This document shows positions 17,472-27,787 of a DNA stretch of 64,000 bases, in pieces. The translations under genes were made by a program, and so were the position numbers. The DNA comes from Pseudomonas sp. PD9R (GTDB lineage Bacteria > Pseudomonadota > Gammaproteobacteria > Pseudomonadales > Pseudomonadaceae): assembly GCF_019200975.1 (NCBI RefSeq), contig NZ_JAHTMR010000002.1:1-64000 (forward strand), written 5' to 3'. Each line of letters begins with the position of its first letter. The stretch's first letter is position 1. The notes below the pieces were generated by a model. The model did no database searches and was not told the DNA's origin. It was given only the letters and a program-made list of their open reading frames with translations.

Positions 17472-19265
17472 ATGACAAAAACAACAATGCGCGCCATCTT
17501 CACACCGCAAGCATTAGCCGCTGCGGTGGCCTTGGGTTGCTGCGCCCAGGCGCAGGCCATTTCATTCCATATCGGCGAGATCGAAGGCTCGTTCGACTCG
17601 GCGCTGTCCGTCGGTGCGAGTTGGGGGATGCGTGATGCCGACGATTCGCTCGTGGGCGTCGTCAACGGTGGTTCCGGCCAGTCTTCTACCGGTGATGATG
17701 GACGTCTGAACTTCAAAAAGGGCGAGACCTTCTCGAAGATTTTCAAAGGCATTCACGACCTCGAATTGAAGTACGGCGACACCGGTGTGTTTGTCCGTGG
17801 CAAGTACTGGTACGACTTCGAGTTGCAGGACGAAACCCGCGAGTTCAAACCCATCAGCGATCACGGCCGCAAGGAGGGCGCCAAGTCTTCCGGTGGGCAA
17901 ATCCTCGATGCCTTTGTCTATCACAACTATTCCATCGCCGATCTGCCAGGCAACGTGCGGGCCGGCAAGCAGGTGGTCAGTTGGGGTGAGAGTACGTTCA
18001 TCGGCAACTCGATCAACAGCATCAACCCGGTCGACGTTTCCGCATTCCGCCGTCCTGGTGCCGAAATCAAGGAAGGCCTGATCCCGGTGAATATGCTGTT
18101 CGCTTCCCAGGGGCTGACGGACAAGTTGACGGTGGAAGGCTTCTATCAACTTGAATGGGACCAGACCGTTCTGGATAACTGCGGCACTTTCTTCGGCGTC
18201 GACGTGGCGGCGGATGGTTGCAACAAGAATTACACCGTTGCCAGCCCGGCAATTGCCCCGTTGCAACCGATTGCCGCCGCATTCGGCCAGGGGTTTGAAG
18301 TCGGCAAGGAAGGCGTGATCGTCCCCCGTGGCGGTGACCGTGATGCCCGCGATTCCGGGCAATGGGGCACGGCGCTGCGCTGGCTTGGCGACGATACGGA
18401 GTACGGTCTGTACTTCATGAACTACCACAGTCGCACGCCGACGGTAGGCACCGTTACCGCTGGTGCCAGTACGCTGGCGAGCATTCCGGGGATTGTCACC
18501 ACAGCCAACCGAATTGCCCCTGGTACCGGCTCGTCCCTCGCGCAAAGCGTCATGCTCGGGCGCGGTCAGTATTACCTCGATTACCCGGAGGACATTCGCC
18601 TTTACGGCGCGAGTTTCTCCACCACGTTGCCCACCGGCACCGCATGGACCGGCGAGATCAGTTATCGGCCTAACGCACCGGTGCAGGTCAACAGCAACGA
18701 CCTGACCCTGGCCTTGCTCAACCCGATCGCTGGCGGTACGGCATCGCCCATCGCAACCCGGCCGGGCGCTGACAACAAAGGCTATCGGCGCAAAGAGGTG
18801 ACCCAGATCCAGAGCACCCTGACGCATTTCTTCGATCAGGTGATGGGTGCGGATCGCCTGACGCTGGTGGGTGAAGCGGGCGTGGTGCGGGTCGGTGGCC
18901 TGGAGTCCCGCAGCAAGCTGCGTTACGGCCGTGACTCGGTGTACGGGCAATACGGGTTCGGCGGTGATACCGACGGTTTCGTGACCTCGACCTCCTGGGG
19001 TTATCGCACCCGCGCCATTCTCGATTACAGCAATGTCATCGCCGGGATCAACTTCAAACCCAACCTGTCGTGGTCCCACGACGTCGCCGGTTACGGCCCC
19101 AACGGCCTGTTCAACGAAGGCGCCAAGGCGATCAGCCTTGGTGTCGATGCGGACTACCGCAACACCTATACCGCAAGCCTCAGTTACACCGACTTCTTCG
19201 GGGGTGACTACAACGTGCTCGAAGACCGCGACTTCGTGGCGTTGAGCTTTGGCGTGAACTTCTGA
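17472..19265 (+). CDS. DUF1302 family outer-membrane protein
   Basis: The 597-residue protein has a clear signal peptide (about residues 1-28, ALAAAVALGCCAQAQA) followed by a beta-strand-rich body with GSFDSALSVGASWGMRD, VVSWGESTFIGNSIN and a last strand ending FVALSFGVNF, as in outer-membrane barrels. DUF1302 proteins are nearly always paired with a DUF1329 protein, as here, and recur near genes for hydrophobic substrates (sterols, terpenes, long-chain compounds). The role is probably in envelope transport of such molecules. The start at ATG 17472 gives the signal peptide directly. Confidence 0.85.
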   Translation: MTKTTMRAIFTPQALAAAVALGCCAQAQAISFHIGEIEGSFDSALSVGASWGMRDADDSLVGVVNGGSGQSSTGDDGRLNFKKGETFSKIFKGIHDLELKYGDTGVFVRGKYWYDFELQDETREFKPISDHGRKEGAKSSGGQILDAFVYHNYSIADLPGNVRAGKQVVSWGESTFIGNSINSINPVDVSAFRRPGAEIKEGLIPVNMLFASQGLTDKLTVEGFYQLEWDQTVLDNCGTFFGVDVAADGCNKNYTVASPAIAPLQPIAAAFGQGFEVGKEGVIVPRGGDRDARDSGQWGTALRWLGDDTEYGLYFMNYHSRTPTVGTVTAGASTLASIPGIVTTANRIAPGTGSSLAQSVMLGRGQYYLDYPEDIRLYGASFSTTLPTGTAWTGEISYRPNAPVQVNSNDLTLALLNPIAGGTASPIATRPGADNKGYRRKEVTQIQSTLTHFFDQVMGADRLTLVGEAGVVRVGGLESRSKLRYGRDSVYGQYGFGGDTDGFVTSTSWGYRTRAILDYSNVIAGINFKPNLSWSHDVAGYGPNGLFNEGAKAISLGVDADYRNTYTASLSYTDFFGGDYNVLEDRDFVALSFGVNF

Positions 19266-19288
19266 TCTGGCTGAGAAGGATGATTTCA

Positions 19289-20656
19289 ATGCGCAAGATG
19301 ATTCTGCAATGCGGTGCCCTGGCCCTCGGTCTGCTGGCCGCCAACGTGATGGCGGCGGTGACGCCGGAGGAAGCGAACAAGCTTGGCACCAGCCTCACCC
19401 CGCTGGGTGCGGAAAAGGCCGGCAATGCCGACGGCTCGATTCCGGCGTGGACCGGCGGTATCCCGAAAAACGCCGGCGCGGTGGACAGCAAGGGTTTCCT
19501 TGCCGATCCGTTCGCCAATGAAAAACCGCTGTTTATCATCACGGCGGCGACGGTCGACAAGTACAAGGACAAGCTCTCAGATGGACAAGTAGCGATGTTC
19601 AAACGCTACCCCGAGACTTACAGAATTCCGGTTTATCCAACCCATCGCACAGCTGCCCTGCCACCGGAAATCTATGAGTCGGCCAAGCGTAGCGCGTTGA
19701 ATGTGACATCAATCAACGATGGCAATGGTCTGGCCAACTTTACCGGTAATCGCTACTACGCTTTTCCGATTCCGAAGAATGGTGTGGAGGTGATCTGGAA
19801 CCACATCACCCGCTATCACGGCGGCAATATACGCCGCACGATTACCCAGGCAACGCCTCAGTCGAATGGCGATTTCACCGTCATCCGCTTCAAGGACGAA
19901 GTGGCCGTACCCTCGTTGTTGGGTGATTTGAAACCAGGCAGCGACGAAAACGTTCTGAACTACTTCAAACAGGAAGTGACCGCGCCGGCACGACTGGCGG
20001 GGAACGTGTTGCTGGTACACGAAACCCTCGATCAGGTTCAGGAGCCGCGCAAGGCCTGGATCTACAACGCTGGCCAGCGCCGTGTGCGGCGGGCTCCACA
20101 AGTGGCCTATGACGGCGTGGGCACCTCGTCCGACGGGCTGCGCACCACCGACAACTTCGACATGTTTTCCGGTGCGCCGGATCGCTACGACTGGAAGCTG
20201 GTCGGCAAGAAAGAAATGTACATCCCGTACAACAGCTACAAACTCGATTCGCCTGACCTGAAGTACACCGATGTGATCAAGGCCGGGCACATCAATCAGG
20301 ACCTGACCCGCTATGAACTGCACCGGGTCTGGGAGGTTGTCGCCACGGTCAAGCCCAACGAGCGGCACGTGTATGCCAAGCGCCACATGTATATCGACGA
20401 AGACACCTGGCAGGTGGCACTGGCTGATCACTATGACGGTCGCGGCCAACTCTGGCGTGTTGCTGAAGGGCATGCACAGTTCTACTACGATCATCAGGTG
20501 CCGGCCTATACCGTTGAAGCGCTGTATGACCTGATCGCCGGTCGCTATATCGCCCTTGGGATGAAGAACGAGGAGAAGCGCAGCTTCGAATTCAACATCG
20601 CGGCAAAAGCTGGGGACTACACGCCGGCGGCCCTGCGGAGTACGGGGGTTCGGTAG
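19289..20656 (+). CDS. DUF1329 family periplasmic/outer-membrane-associated protein
   Basis: The 455-residue protein has a signal peptide (residues 1-20, ending NVMAA) and DUF1329 features VTPEEANKLGTSLTPLGAEKAGNADG, IPAWTGG, PYNSYKL and RHVYAKRHMYIDEDTWQ. It starts 23 bases after the DUF1302 gene. ATG 19289 is chosen over ATG 19280 because the GAGAAGGA ribosome site overlaps the latter. DUF1329 proteins have a LolB-like character and are thought to handle lipid-like cargo; the precise function is unknown. No RND pump, the usual third partner, is present. Confidence 0.85.
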   Translation: MRKMILQCGALALGLLAANVMAAVTPEEANKLGTSLTPLGAEKAGNADGSIPAWTGGIPKNAGAVDSKGFLADPFANEKPLFIITAATVDKYKDKLSDGQVAMFKRYPETYRIPVYPTHRTAALPPEIYESAKRSALNVTSINDGNGLANFTGNRYYAFPIPKNGVEVIWNHITRYHGGNIRRTITQATPQSNGDFTVIRFKDEVAVPSLLGDLKPGSDENVLNYFKQEVTAPARLAGNVLLVHETLDQVQEPRKAWIYNAGQRRVRRAPQVAYDGVGTSSDGLRTTDNFDMFSGAPDRYDWKLVGKKEMYIPYNSYKLDSPDLKYTDVIKAGHINQDLTRYELHRVWEVVATVKPNERHVYAKRHMYIDEDTWQVALADHYDGRGQLWRVAEGHAQFYYDHQVPAYTVEALYDLIAGRYIALGMKNEEKRSFEFNIAAKAGDYTPAALRSTGVR

Positions 20657-20677
20657 TTTTCCTACGGGGTCTTACAC

Positions 20678-20707
20678 AAAAAGGTGACTTCGCGGTCACC
20701 TTTTTTA
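20678..20707 (+). terminator. Rho-independent terminator after the DUF1329 gene
   Basis: AAAAAGGTGAC and GTCACCTTTTTT form a stem around TTCGCG, 21 bases after the stop codon. Confidence 0.9.
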
Positions 20708-20796
20708 TGGCTGCAAATCAGTCTGCTGAATACTTCTTCAACAAGCGCTCGGGAGAGGGCTAGGGTGGCGCCACAACTATAAAAAGGCGCATCACT

Positions 20797-23343
20797 ATGA
20801 CTGCCATGACGCTGAGTCTGGACCGTCCTGGACCCCTGCCTCGCTTGTCGTCCCACCACCTTTCTCGCGAACGGTTGATCGATCCGTTGCTGGCCTCTAC
20901 GGCGCGGGTGAAGTTGCTTTGTGCGCCCGCGGGCAGTGGCAAGAGTGCGCTGCTCACCGAGTGCCTGCAGCGGGCACCGCAGCACTGTTGTGTGTATTGG
21001 GTGGCGTTGGCGGGGGAGTCCCTGGGGGTTGTCGATTTCCGGCAACGCCTGGCACAAACACTCGGGTTGGCTGCGGCGGATGAGCCTGCCTTACTGGGTT
21101 TTCTGGCGAGGTTGCAGACGCCGACCTGGCTGTTTCTCGATGATTACTGTCGCGTGCCCGACCCTGAGCTTGACCGTTTGCTCGACCGTCTACTGGCGGT
21201 CAGAAACCCGATGTTGAATTGGTGGTTGGGCTCGCGCCGGCGTCCGTTATGCAATTGGCCCCGGTTGTTGCTCGATGATGAATTGTACGAGTGCGAGGGA
21301 CCTGCCCTGGCATTCAGTGAGGGCGAGATCGAGCACTTGCTCGTCCATGTCGCGCCGCCACTCACGGCGAGTATGGCCCGGCGAATCATTCAGCGCAGCG
21401 GTGGTTGGTGCGCTGGCACGCGCATAGCCTTGCTGGGCGGTTGTCCGTGGGCAACCGAGCAGGACAAGCAGGGGCGATCGACGACATTGCTCGACTACTT
21501 GCAGCATGAGCTGTTCAACACCTTACCGCCGGAACTGGTTGCAGCCTGGCAGGTACTGGCTCATCTGCCGCGCTTCAACGCGAGCCTGTGTGAGCATCTT
21601 TTCGGCGCCGGTGAAGGCGCACAGTGGTTGCACACCTTGCAGGACATGGGCTGTTTCATCGAGCCGTGGGAGGACTCTGCCGACTGGCTTCGAGTCTTTG
21701 TGCCACTGGCCCGGGCCATCCGTGACGAACAAGGTTCGGCGGGGCGATCCTGGCATCGGCGCGCGTGCCAATGGTTTACCGCCGAGGAGGACTGGCAGGG
21801 CGCTTTCGAGCAAGCGTTGCTGGCGGAAGAGTTCGAGGTCGCGGTCAGTCTGTTGCAGCACTTCAGTTTTGAGCATTTGTTCCGCCGAGAGAACGTACGT
21901 TTGCTGCTGGATCTGCATGAGCGCCAAGGTGATGAATTGACGCTGGGGTCGCCGCAATTGGTCGGCCTGATCACCGCCGCGTTGTTGTTTGCCGGACGCT
22001 TCGACCAGGCCGCCGTGTGCATCGATCAACTGGCGCGGTTTATGCCGCAACCGACGGCAACCCTGCAACGGCAATTGCTGGCACGCTGGCAGGCGCAGCA
22101 AGGTTGGCTACTGCATTTGCAGGGACGCATGGAAGCGGCACGGGCGCACTTTGTCGAGGCACTGGCCGGACTGGGCGCGAACGCCTGGGCTGCACAATTG
22201 TTGTGCTTGTCCGGGCTGACCCAGCAAGCACTGCTTGGTGCCAGGCTTGATGCCGCGCAGGCCCTCAATCGCGAGGCATTGTGTCGGGCGCGTGCACAAG
22301 GTTCGTTGCTATTCGAAGGATTGCTCGAACTCGATCACGCTCAGTTGCTGGAGCAGCGCGGCGCTCCCCAGCGCGCCGAAAGCTTGCTGGCTGATATCCA
22401 TGAATTGTTGTGTCGACAGGCGGATCGTCCCACGCCGCTGCTGGGGCGCATTGCGTTGCGGCGCGGGCGCCTGGCGCTTTGTCAGGGGCAAGACGAGGTG
22501 GCCGCCGAATTTTTTCATAGCGGCCTTCAGGACTGTTTGCACAGCCAGGACAAACGCGCGTTGTACGGCTTTCTTGGACAGGCGCAGGTAGCCGCTAATC
22601 AGCGCGACTACGCCCATGCATTTGATCGCCTGCGCGATGCCGAGCGCTTGATGCAACAGCGGCAGATTCCGGACACGGTTTATCGCGGGGTGCTGTTGCA
22701 AGTCAGCAGTCACTTCTGGTTGCAGCAAGGCCGGCCCCAATTGGCCTGTGACGCATTGACTCGCGTACTTCGCCATTATCGCGGACCGAATGCGCGTCAG
22801 GCACCGCCGGCCACGGTGGAGCTGATCGCTCGGATCGAATACCTGCTGGTGCTGGCAGAAACGTATCTGCAACAGGCGAAACAACCACTGGAGCGACTCA
22901 AGGCTTTACTCGAACACGCGCAACAGCACGCGATGCTGGCGCTGGAAACAGAGCTGCAGTTGGCCATTTGCGAAGTCGCGGACCTGACCGGTGAGCCTGC
23001 ACTGGCTAAGTCGGCGTTGCAGGCGGGCCTCTGCCTGGTGAAGCGTTGCCATTTGCAGCAGGCCTTGTGCGATCTGCGCCTGCGGCAGCCGACGTTACTC
23101 AATCGCTTGGGTGAAGATGACCCCATGAGGACGCCGGCTCTGGAAGCCAATCCGCTGAGTGGGCGAGAACTGGAAGTGCTCAGCCTGATTGCTCGCGGTA
23201 ATTCCAATCAGCAAATCGCCGAACAACTGTTTATTTCCTTGCACACGGTTAAAACCCATGCGCGGCGAATTCATAGCAAGTTGGGGGTGGAGCGTCGCAC
23301 GCAAGCGGTAGCCAAGGCGAAGGAAATGGGATTTGTTAGTTAG
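20797..23343 (+). CDS. LAL (MalT-like) LuxR family transcriptional regulator
   Basis: The 848-residue protein has an N-terminal ATPase with Walker [13 protein letters not shown] (about residues 42-53) and a [17 protein letters not shown]alker B region. A long helical-repeat middle part follows (about 330-770). The C-terminal LuxR HTH is [43 protein letters not shown] (about 785-828). LAL regulators are activators triggered by a small molecule, often a catabolic substrate. It follows the DUF1302-DUF1329 pair on the same strand, so those genes are the natural target, although a terminator lies between. Confidence 0.88.
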   Translation: MTAMTLSLDRPGPLPRLSSHHLSRERLIDPLLASTARVKLLCAPAGSGKSALLTECLQRAPQHCCVYWVALAGESLGVVDFRQRLAQTLGLAAADEPALLGFLARLQTPTWLFLDDYCRVPDPELDRLLDRLLAVRNPMLNWWLGSRRRPLCNWPRLLLDDELYECEGPALAFSEGEIEHLLVHVAPPLTASMARRIIQRSGGWCAGTRIALLGGCPWATEQDKQGRSTTLLDYLQHELFNTLPPELVAAWQVLAHLPRFNASLCEHLFGAGEGAQWLHTLQDMGCFIEPWEDSADWLRVFVPLARAIRDEQGSAGRSWHRRACQWFTAEEDWQGAFEQALLAEEFEVAVSLLQHFSFEHLFRRENVRLLLDLHERQGDELTLGSPQLVGLITAALLFAGRFDQAAVCIDQLARFMPQPTATLQRQLLARWQAQQGWLLHLQGRMEAARAHFVEALAGLGANAWAAQLLCLSGLTQQALLGARLDAAQALNREALCRARAQGSLLFEGLLELDHAQLLEQRGAPQRAESLLADIHELLCRQADRPTPLLGRIALRRGRLALCQGQDEVAAEFFHSGLQDCLHSQDKRALYGFLGQAQVAANQRDYAHAFDRLRDAERLMQQRQIPDTVYRGVLLQVSSHFWLQQGRPQLACDALTRVLRHYRGPNARQAPPATVELIARIEYLLVLAETYLQQAKQPLERLKALLEHAQQHAMLALETELQLAICEVADLTGEPALAKSALQAGLCLVKRCHLQQALCDLRLRQPTLLNRLGEDDPMRTPALEANPLSGRELEVLSLIARGNSNQQIAEQLFISLHTVKTHARRIHSKLGVERRTQAVAKAKEMGFVS

Positions 23344-23515
23344 ATTTATATAGAAGGTGTGTGGATCAGTACTTACGAATTCATACAGGTTTGTTGTGGG
23401 GGTGATTGGTTGTTCTGTTGTATATTTTTAGGGGTCGAAAGTTCATTGGTAAAAAGTTTAAATGACCCATGGTCGAACAGGATGTTCGGACATAATAATA
23501 TGACAGGAAGTTTTT

Positions 23516-24211
23516 ATGAGCAGTAATTATTATTCTTACAGTGATCCAAGAATTGTAGCGTTGAAAAAAATTCGCGCGAGTTTTGCGGTGGCAGTGTTGC
23601 TGACCGAGCGCCTGCATGAATTGGGGATTAACCCATTCAAAACCTATTTGAATACAGCAAGCGATAGTGTCGATGAGGCTGTGGTTTCTTCAAATACATT
23701 GTTTGACGAAACACTGAGCTGGGTGGAAAAAGAACAACTGCCAAATTACGTGCAAGGCATCACTGGTGTTTTCAGTCGGCAGTATTCATTCGCATCGAAA
23801 GACAGGGTTGAAAGTCTGGACTTGTTAGCGTTCGAGCAAATGGTAATTGATGTCGTGATGGTGATGGCGCATGCGCCTTCGGTTAACCTTTTCAAACGGT
23901 CGGTAAAGTCACTGGATTTTGAAGAGGTTCATGAGGCGTTGAAATATCGATTGCCCGACGTGAATATTGATGGGGCCTATATAACTGCTTTTTCACAAGT
24001 GCCTGGCGAGCACATAATCCTGCAGTCGCGGAGTTTGGCTGAAGATGTGTACAGCTATCTCCAGCACGATGAAATTCCTTTTTACCATGGCGAACAAATA
24101 GGTGTTTATTCGGTCGCTTACAGTGCGCAGGAAAACCACCGCCATGCGCAACTCACGATCGGCGATATCAGCAACGCAGTGATCGATATTCTTCCCGAAT
24201 TCCTGACCTGA
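23516..24211 (+). CDS. Unrecognised 231-residue protein
   Basis: The frame has a proper start (ATG 23516 after AGGAAG) and stop, but matches no family I know. The N terminus is Tyr/Ser-rich (MSSNYYSYSD), followed by a largely helical, acidic body and a C-terminal beta-like part with HGEQIGVYSVAYS and HAQLTIGDIS. There is no signal peptide or membrane segment. The coding region and the 170 bases before it are AT-richer than the neighbours, which suggests later acquisition. It lies between the LAL regulator and the convergent hmgR. Confidence 0.6.
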   Translation: MSSNYYSYSDPRIVALKKIRASFAVAVLLTERLHELGINPFKTYLNTASDSVDEAVVSSNTLFDETLSWVEKEQLPNYVQGITGVFSRQYSFASKDRVESLDLLAFEQMVIDVVMVMAHAPSVNLFKRSVKSLDFEEVHEALKYRLPDVNIDGAYITAFSQVPGEHIILQSRSLAEDVYSYLQHDEIPFYHGEQIGVYSVAYSAQENHRHAQLTIGDISNAVIDILPEFLT

Positions 24212-24214
24212 TTT

Positions 24215-24997
24215 TCAACGCGCTTCATACCCCATTCGCCAACTGATGGCCCGAGTCGCCGCCAGCAAACGCTGCGCCGCCGGGCCATTTTCATCGGCAT
24301 GAAACAATGACGTCGGGCCCACCACCGTCAGCACGGCCACTACGTTGCCCATCGCATTGAATACGGGGGCCGACAAGGCATCTACGCCGGGCATCAGCAA
24401 GCCATGCACATGATGCAGGCCGCGCGCGCGGATCTGCTCGCACATGGCCGCATAGGACTGATCGTCCGCGAGTGCATGGGCCGCGTTGCCCTGGAGCTCT
24501 TGCTCGCGCAAGTCCACGGTTTCGCGTTTGGGCAGGTAAGCGCCAAACACTAGCCCCGTCGACGAACTGAGTAGCGGTAAAACCGAACCCAGTTGCGTCA
24601 CCACCGTCACCGCGCGCACGGCCGGTTCGATGTGTACGACAGTCGCGCCCAGGTTGCCCCATACCGCCAAAAAGCAGGTTTCGTTCAAGTCATCGCGCAA
24701 CTCGGCCAATGGCAAAGCACCGACTTTCAGCACGTCCATACTGTTGAGTGCGGCCAACCCGACGCGCAGTGCTTCACGGCCCAGACCGTAATGGTTGGTT
24801 GCGGCGTTCTGTTCGGCAAAGCCGCTGGCAATCAACGCCTGCAAATATCGGTGAACCTTGCTCGCCGGCATTTGCACGTGCTCGGCCAGGCGCGAGAGCG
24901 ACGTCGAGGGGGACAACTCGGCCAGGGCCTTGAGGATGTCAGTCCCCACCTCAGCTGAGCGGACTTTCTGTTTACCGTTGCTGTCAGGCTTTTCCAT
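24215..24997 (-). CDS. hmgR: IclR family repressor of homogentisate catabolism
   Basis: The 260-residue protein has the IclR winged helix (about residues 15-75: DILKALAELSPSTSLSRLAEHVQMPASKVHRYLQALIASGF) and the IclR effector domain (about 90-255, with LLSSSTGLVFGAYLP). In P. putida HmgR represses hmgABC and is released by homogentisate. The gene is divergent from hmgA, and the region between contains a 17-bp palindrome over the promoter. Confidence 0.9.
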   Translation of the reverse strand: MEKPDSNGKQKVRSAEVGTDILKALAELSPSTSLSRLAEHVQMPASKVHRYLQALIASGFAEQNAATNHYGLGREALRVGLAALNSMDVLKVGALPLAELRDDLNETCFLAVWGNLGATVVHIEPAVRAVTVVTQLGSVLPLLSSSTGLVFGAYLPKRETVDLREQELQGNAAHALADDQSYAAMCEQIRARGLHHVHGLLMPGVDALSAPVFNAMGNVVAVLTVVGPTSLFHADENGPAAQRLLAATRAISWRMGYEAR

Positions 24998-25038
24998 GGA
25001 GGCAGTTTGATCCCGGGACGAATGGGCGTCTTTATAGC

Positions 25039-25067
25039 TTGACGGTCAATACCAATCAAATTACGTT
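25039..25067 (+). promoter_or_regulatory. Probable hmgA promoter
   Basis: TTGACG (25039-25044) is a good -35 box; 17 bases later lies TACGTT (25062-25067) as a weak -10, inside the palindromic operator. Repressor binding there would block polymerase. Confidence 0.5.
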
Positions 25068-25085
25068 ATGCGTAATTCGATTACG
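25060..25085. promoter_or_regulatory. HmgR operator: palindrome plus third half-site
   Basis: ATTACG-TTATG-CGTAAT (25060-25076) is a perfect 17-bp palindrome, the size reported for the P. putida HmgR site. A third half-site ATTACG at 25080-25085 makes a second, tighter inverted pair, CGTAAT-TCG-ATTACG, with the right half of the first. HmgR binding here is inferred from position and size. Confidence 0.7.
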
Positions 25086-25162
25086 ATAAAAATAACCCCG
25101 GCGTGCCCAAACCTCTGCAACGGAGTGACAGGACACGGCCAACTCCCTGTTCAGGAGGCTCC

Positions 25163-26467
25163 ATGAACCTCGATTCAACGGCGCCAGCGCTAGCTTATCA
25201 GTCAGGCTTCGGTAACGAATTCAGCAGTGAAGCGTTGCCCGGCGCGCTGCCAGTCGGCCAGAACGCCCCGCAAAAAGCTCCGTACGGTCTTTACACTGAG
25301 CTGTTCTCTGGCACCGCGTTCACCATGGCCCGCAGCGAAGCGCGGCGGACCTGGCTGTATCGCATTCAGCCGTCGGCCAATCACCCGGCGTTCGTCAAAC
25401 TCGATCGGCAACTGGCCGGCGGTCCATTGGGTGAAGTGACCCCCAATCGCCTGCGCTGGAACCCGCTGGAGATCCCCGCCGAGCCAACTGATTTCATTGA
25501 CGGTCTGGTGAGCATGGCGGCCAACTCCGGCGCGGATAAACCGGCCGGGATCAGCATCTACAGCTATCGCGCTAACCGTTCCATGGAGCGTGTGTTCTTC
25601 AACGCCGATGGTGAAATGCTGTTGGTGCCGGAACAGGGTCGCCTGCGCATTGCTACGGAACTGGGCGTGCTGGAGCTGGAGCCGCTGGAAATCGCCGTAC
25701 TGCCGCGCGGTTTGAAATTCCGCGTCGAACTGCTCGACCCGCAAGCGCGCGGCTACATTGCCGAGAATCATGGCGCGCCACTGCGTCTGCCGGATCTGGG
25801 GCCGATTGGCAGCAACGGTCTGGCCAATCCGCGGGACTTCCTGACCCCGGTCGCCCATTACGAAAACCTCAAGCAACCGACGACACTGGTGCAGAAATTC
25901 CTCGGCCAGTTGTGGGGTTGCGAACTCGATCACTCACCTTTGAACGTGGTCGCCTGGCACGGCAACAACGTGCCGTACAAATATGACCTGCGCCGCTTCA
26001 ATACCATCGGCACGGTCAGTTTCGATCACCCGGACCCGTCGATCTTCACCGTCCTCACATCGCCAACCAGCGTCCACGGCCTGGCCAACCTTGACTTCGT
26101 GATCTTCCCGCCGCGCTGGATGGTGGCCGAGAATACGTTCCGTCCACCTTGGTTCCACCGTAATTTGATGAACGAATTCATGGGGCTGATCAAGGGCGAG
26201 TACGACGCCAAAGCCGTAGGTTTCGTGCCCGGTGGCGCATCCTTGCACAGCTGCATGAGTGCCCATGGTCCGGACGGCGAAACCTGCACCAAAGCGATCA
26301 ACGCGGATCTCAAACCGGTGAAAATCGACAACACCATGGCCTTCATGTTCGAGACCAGCCAAGTGTTGCGCCCGACCCGGTTCGCCCTCGATTGCCCGCA
26401 ACTGCAAACCAACTACGATGCTTGCTGGGCCACGCTGCCCGCCACTTTCGACCCAACCCGGAGATAA
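25163..26467 (+). CDS. hmgA: Homogentisate 1,2-dioxygenase
   Basis: This 434-residue non-haem iron enzyme opens homogentisate to maleylacetoacetate in tyrosine and phenylalanine breakdown. It shows the conserved [19 protein letters not shown] start, [10 protein letters not shown], and the iron ligands in [14 protein letters not shown] (His and Glu) and SAHGPDGET (His). ATG 25163 is preceded by CAGGAGG; the open frame upstream runs through the operator region. First gene of hmgA-fahA-maiA. Confidence 0.96.
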   Translation: MNLDSTAPALAYQSGFGNEFSSEALPGALPVGQNAPQKAPYGLYTELFSGTAFTMARSEARRTWLYRIQPSANHPAFVKLDRQLAGGPLGEVTPNRLRWNPLEIPAEPTDFIDGLVSMAANSGADKPAGISIYSYRANRSMERVFFNADGEMLLVPEQGRLRIATELGVLELEPLEIAVLPRGLKFRVELLDPQARGYIAENHGAPLRLPDLGPIGSNGLANPRDFLTPVAHYENLKQPTTLVQKFLGQLWGCELDHSPLNVVAWHGNNVPYKYDLRRFNTIGTVSFDHPDPSIFTVLTSPTSVHGLANLDFVIFPPRWMVAENTFRPPWFHRNLMNEFMGLIKGEYDAKAVGFVPGGASLHSCMSAHGPDGETCTKAINADLKPVKIDNTMAFMFETSQVLRPTRFALDCPQLQTNYDACWATLPATFDPTRR

Positions 26468-26470
26468 CCC

Positions 26471-27775
26471 ATGACGCAGACTTCCACCACTCGCAGCTGG
26501 GTTGCTTCCGCCAACGGCCATGCTGATTTCCCGCTGCAAAACCTGCCGCTGGGCGTATTCAGCGTCAAGGGTTCGGCGCCGCGCAGTGGCGTGGCCATTG
26601 GCGAGCATATTTTCGATCTGCAAGCAGCACTGGATGCCGGTCTGTTTGAAGGTGCTGCAAAAGCCGCCGCCGAAGCCACCCGCAGTGGCCAACTGAATGC
26701 GTTCTTCGAGTTGGGGCGCGAGGCGCGGGTTGCCCTGCGCGAACGTCTGCTGGAACTGTTGACCGAAGGCAGCACCCTGCACGGCAAGATCGAAGCCCAA
26801 GGCGCAAAACTGCTGCCGCTGGCGGCGGATTGCGAGATGCACCTGCCAGCGAAAATCAATGACTACACCGATTTCTACGTAGGCATCGAGCACGCGCAAA
26901 ATGTCGGCAAACTGTTTCGCCCGGACAATCCGTTGCTGCCAAACTACAAGTACGTGCCAATCGGTTACCACGGTCGCGCCTCGACCATTCGCCCATCCGG
27001 CACCGACGTTCGTCGTCCGAAAGGCCAGACCTTGCCGGCCGGTCAGACCGAACCGACTTTTGGTCCATGCGCACGCCTGGACTACGAACTGGAACTGGGC
27101 ATCTGGATCGGCCAGGGCAATGACATGGGCGACTCCATCGCCATTGGTGATGCCGCCAATCACATCGCCGGTTTCTGCCTGCTCAACGACTGGTCGGCGC
27201 GGGACATCCAGGCCTGGGAATACCAGCCACTGGGGCCGTTCCTGTCGAAGAGTTTCATCACCAGCATCTCGCCGTGGGTGGTGACCGCCGAAGCGCTGGA
27301 GCCGTTCCGTCGCGCCCAGGCCGAGCGGCCGCAGGGTGATCCGCAACCGCTGCCGTATCTGTTCGATCAACGCGATCAGGCTGCAGGCGGTTTCGACATC
27401 GAACTGGAAGTGCTGCTGATCACCGAAACCATGCGCGAACAGAACCTGCCGGCCCATCGCCTGACCCTGAGCAACGCCAAACACATGTACTGGACCGTGG
27501 CGCAAATGGTCGCGCACCACAGTGTCAACGGTTGCCAATTGCAGGCCGGCGACCTGTTCGGTTCGGGCACCCTGTCAGGGCCGGAAAACGGTCAATTTGG
27601 CAGCTTGCTGGAAATCACCGAAGGCGGCAAAAAGCCGATCGAACTGGCCTCGGGCGAAGTGCGTAAATTCCTCGAAGACGGCGATGAAATCATTCTGCGT
27701 GGTCGTTGCAGCCGCGAAGGTTTTGCGTCCATTGGCTTCGGCGAATGCCGTGGCAAAGTAGTGCCGGCGCGCTAA
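26471..27775 (+). CDS. fahA: Fumarylacetoacetase
   Basis: The 434-residue hydrolase splits fumarylacetoacetate into fumarate and acetoacetate. It has the FAH domain with DYTDFYVGIEHAQNVGKLFRP, metal and active-site residues in CARLDYELELGIWIG and GFCLLNDWSARDIQAWEYQPLGPFLSKSF, and the SGPENGQFGSLLEI end. It starts 3 bases after hmgA, so the two are tightly coupled. It is called hmgB in Pseudomonas. Confidence 0.96.
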   Translation: MTQTSTTRSWVASANGHADFPLQNLPLGVFSVKGSAPRSGVAIGEHIFDLQAALDAGLFEGAAKAAAEATRSGQLNAFFELGREARVALRERLLELLTEGSTLHGKIEAQGAKLLPLAADCEMHLPAKINDYTDFYVGIEHAQNVGKLFRPDNPLLPNYKYVPIGYHGRASTIRPSGTDVRRPKGQTLPAGQTEPTFGPCARLDYELELGIWIGQGNDMGDSIAIGDAANHIAGFCLLNDWSARDIQAWEYQPLGPFLSKSFITSISPWVVTAEALEPFRRAQAERPQGDPQPLPYLFDQRDQAAGGFDIELEVLLITETMREQNLPAHRLTLSNAKHMYWTVAQMVAHHSVNGCQLQAGDLFGSGTLSGPENGQFGSLLEITEGGKKPIELASGEVRKFLEDGDEIILRGRCSREGFASIGFGECRGKVVPAR

Positions 27776-27787
27776 GAGGAACGAGGC

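Noticed and set aside
17562..19289. 575-codon minus-strand frame opposite the DUF1302 gene
   Set aside because: No start signal or family; the plus-strand product has a signal peptide and barrel pattern.
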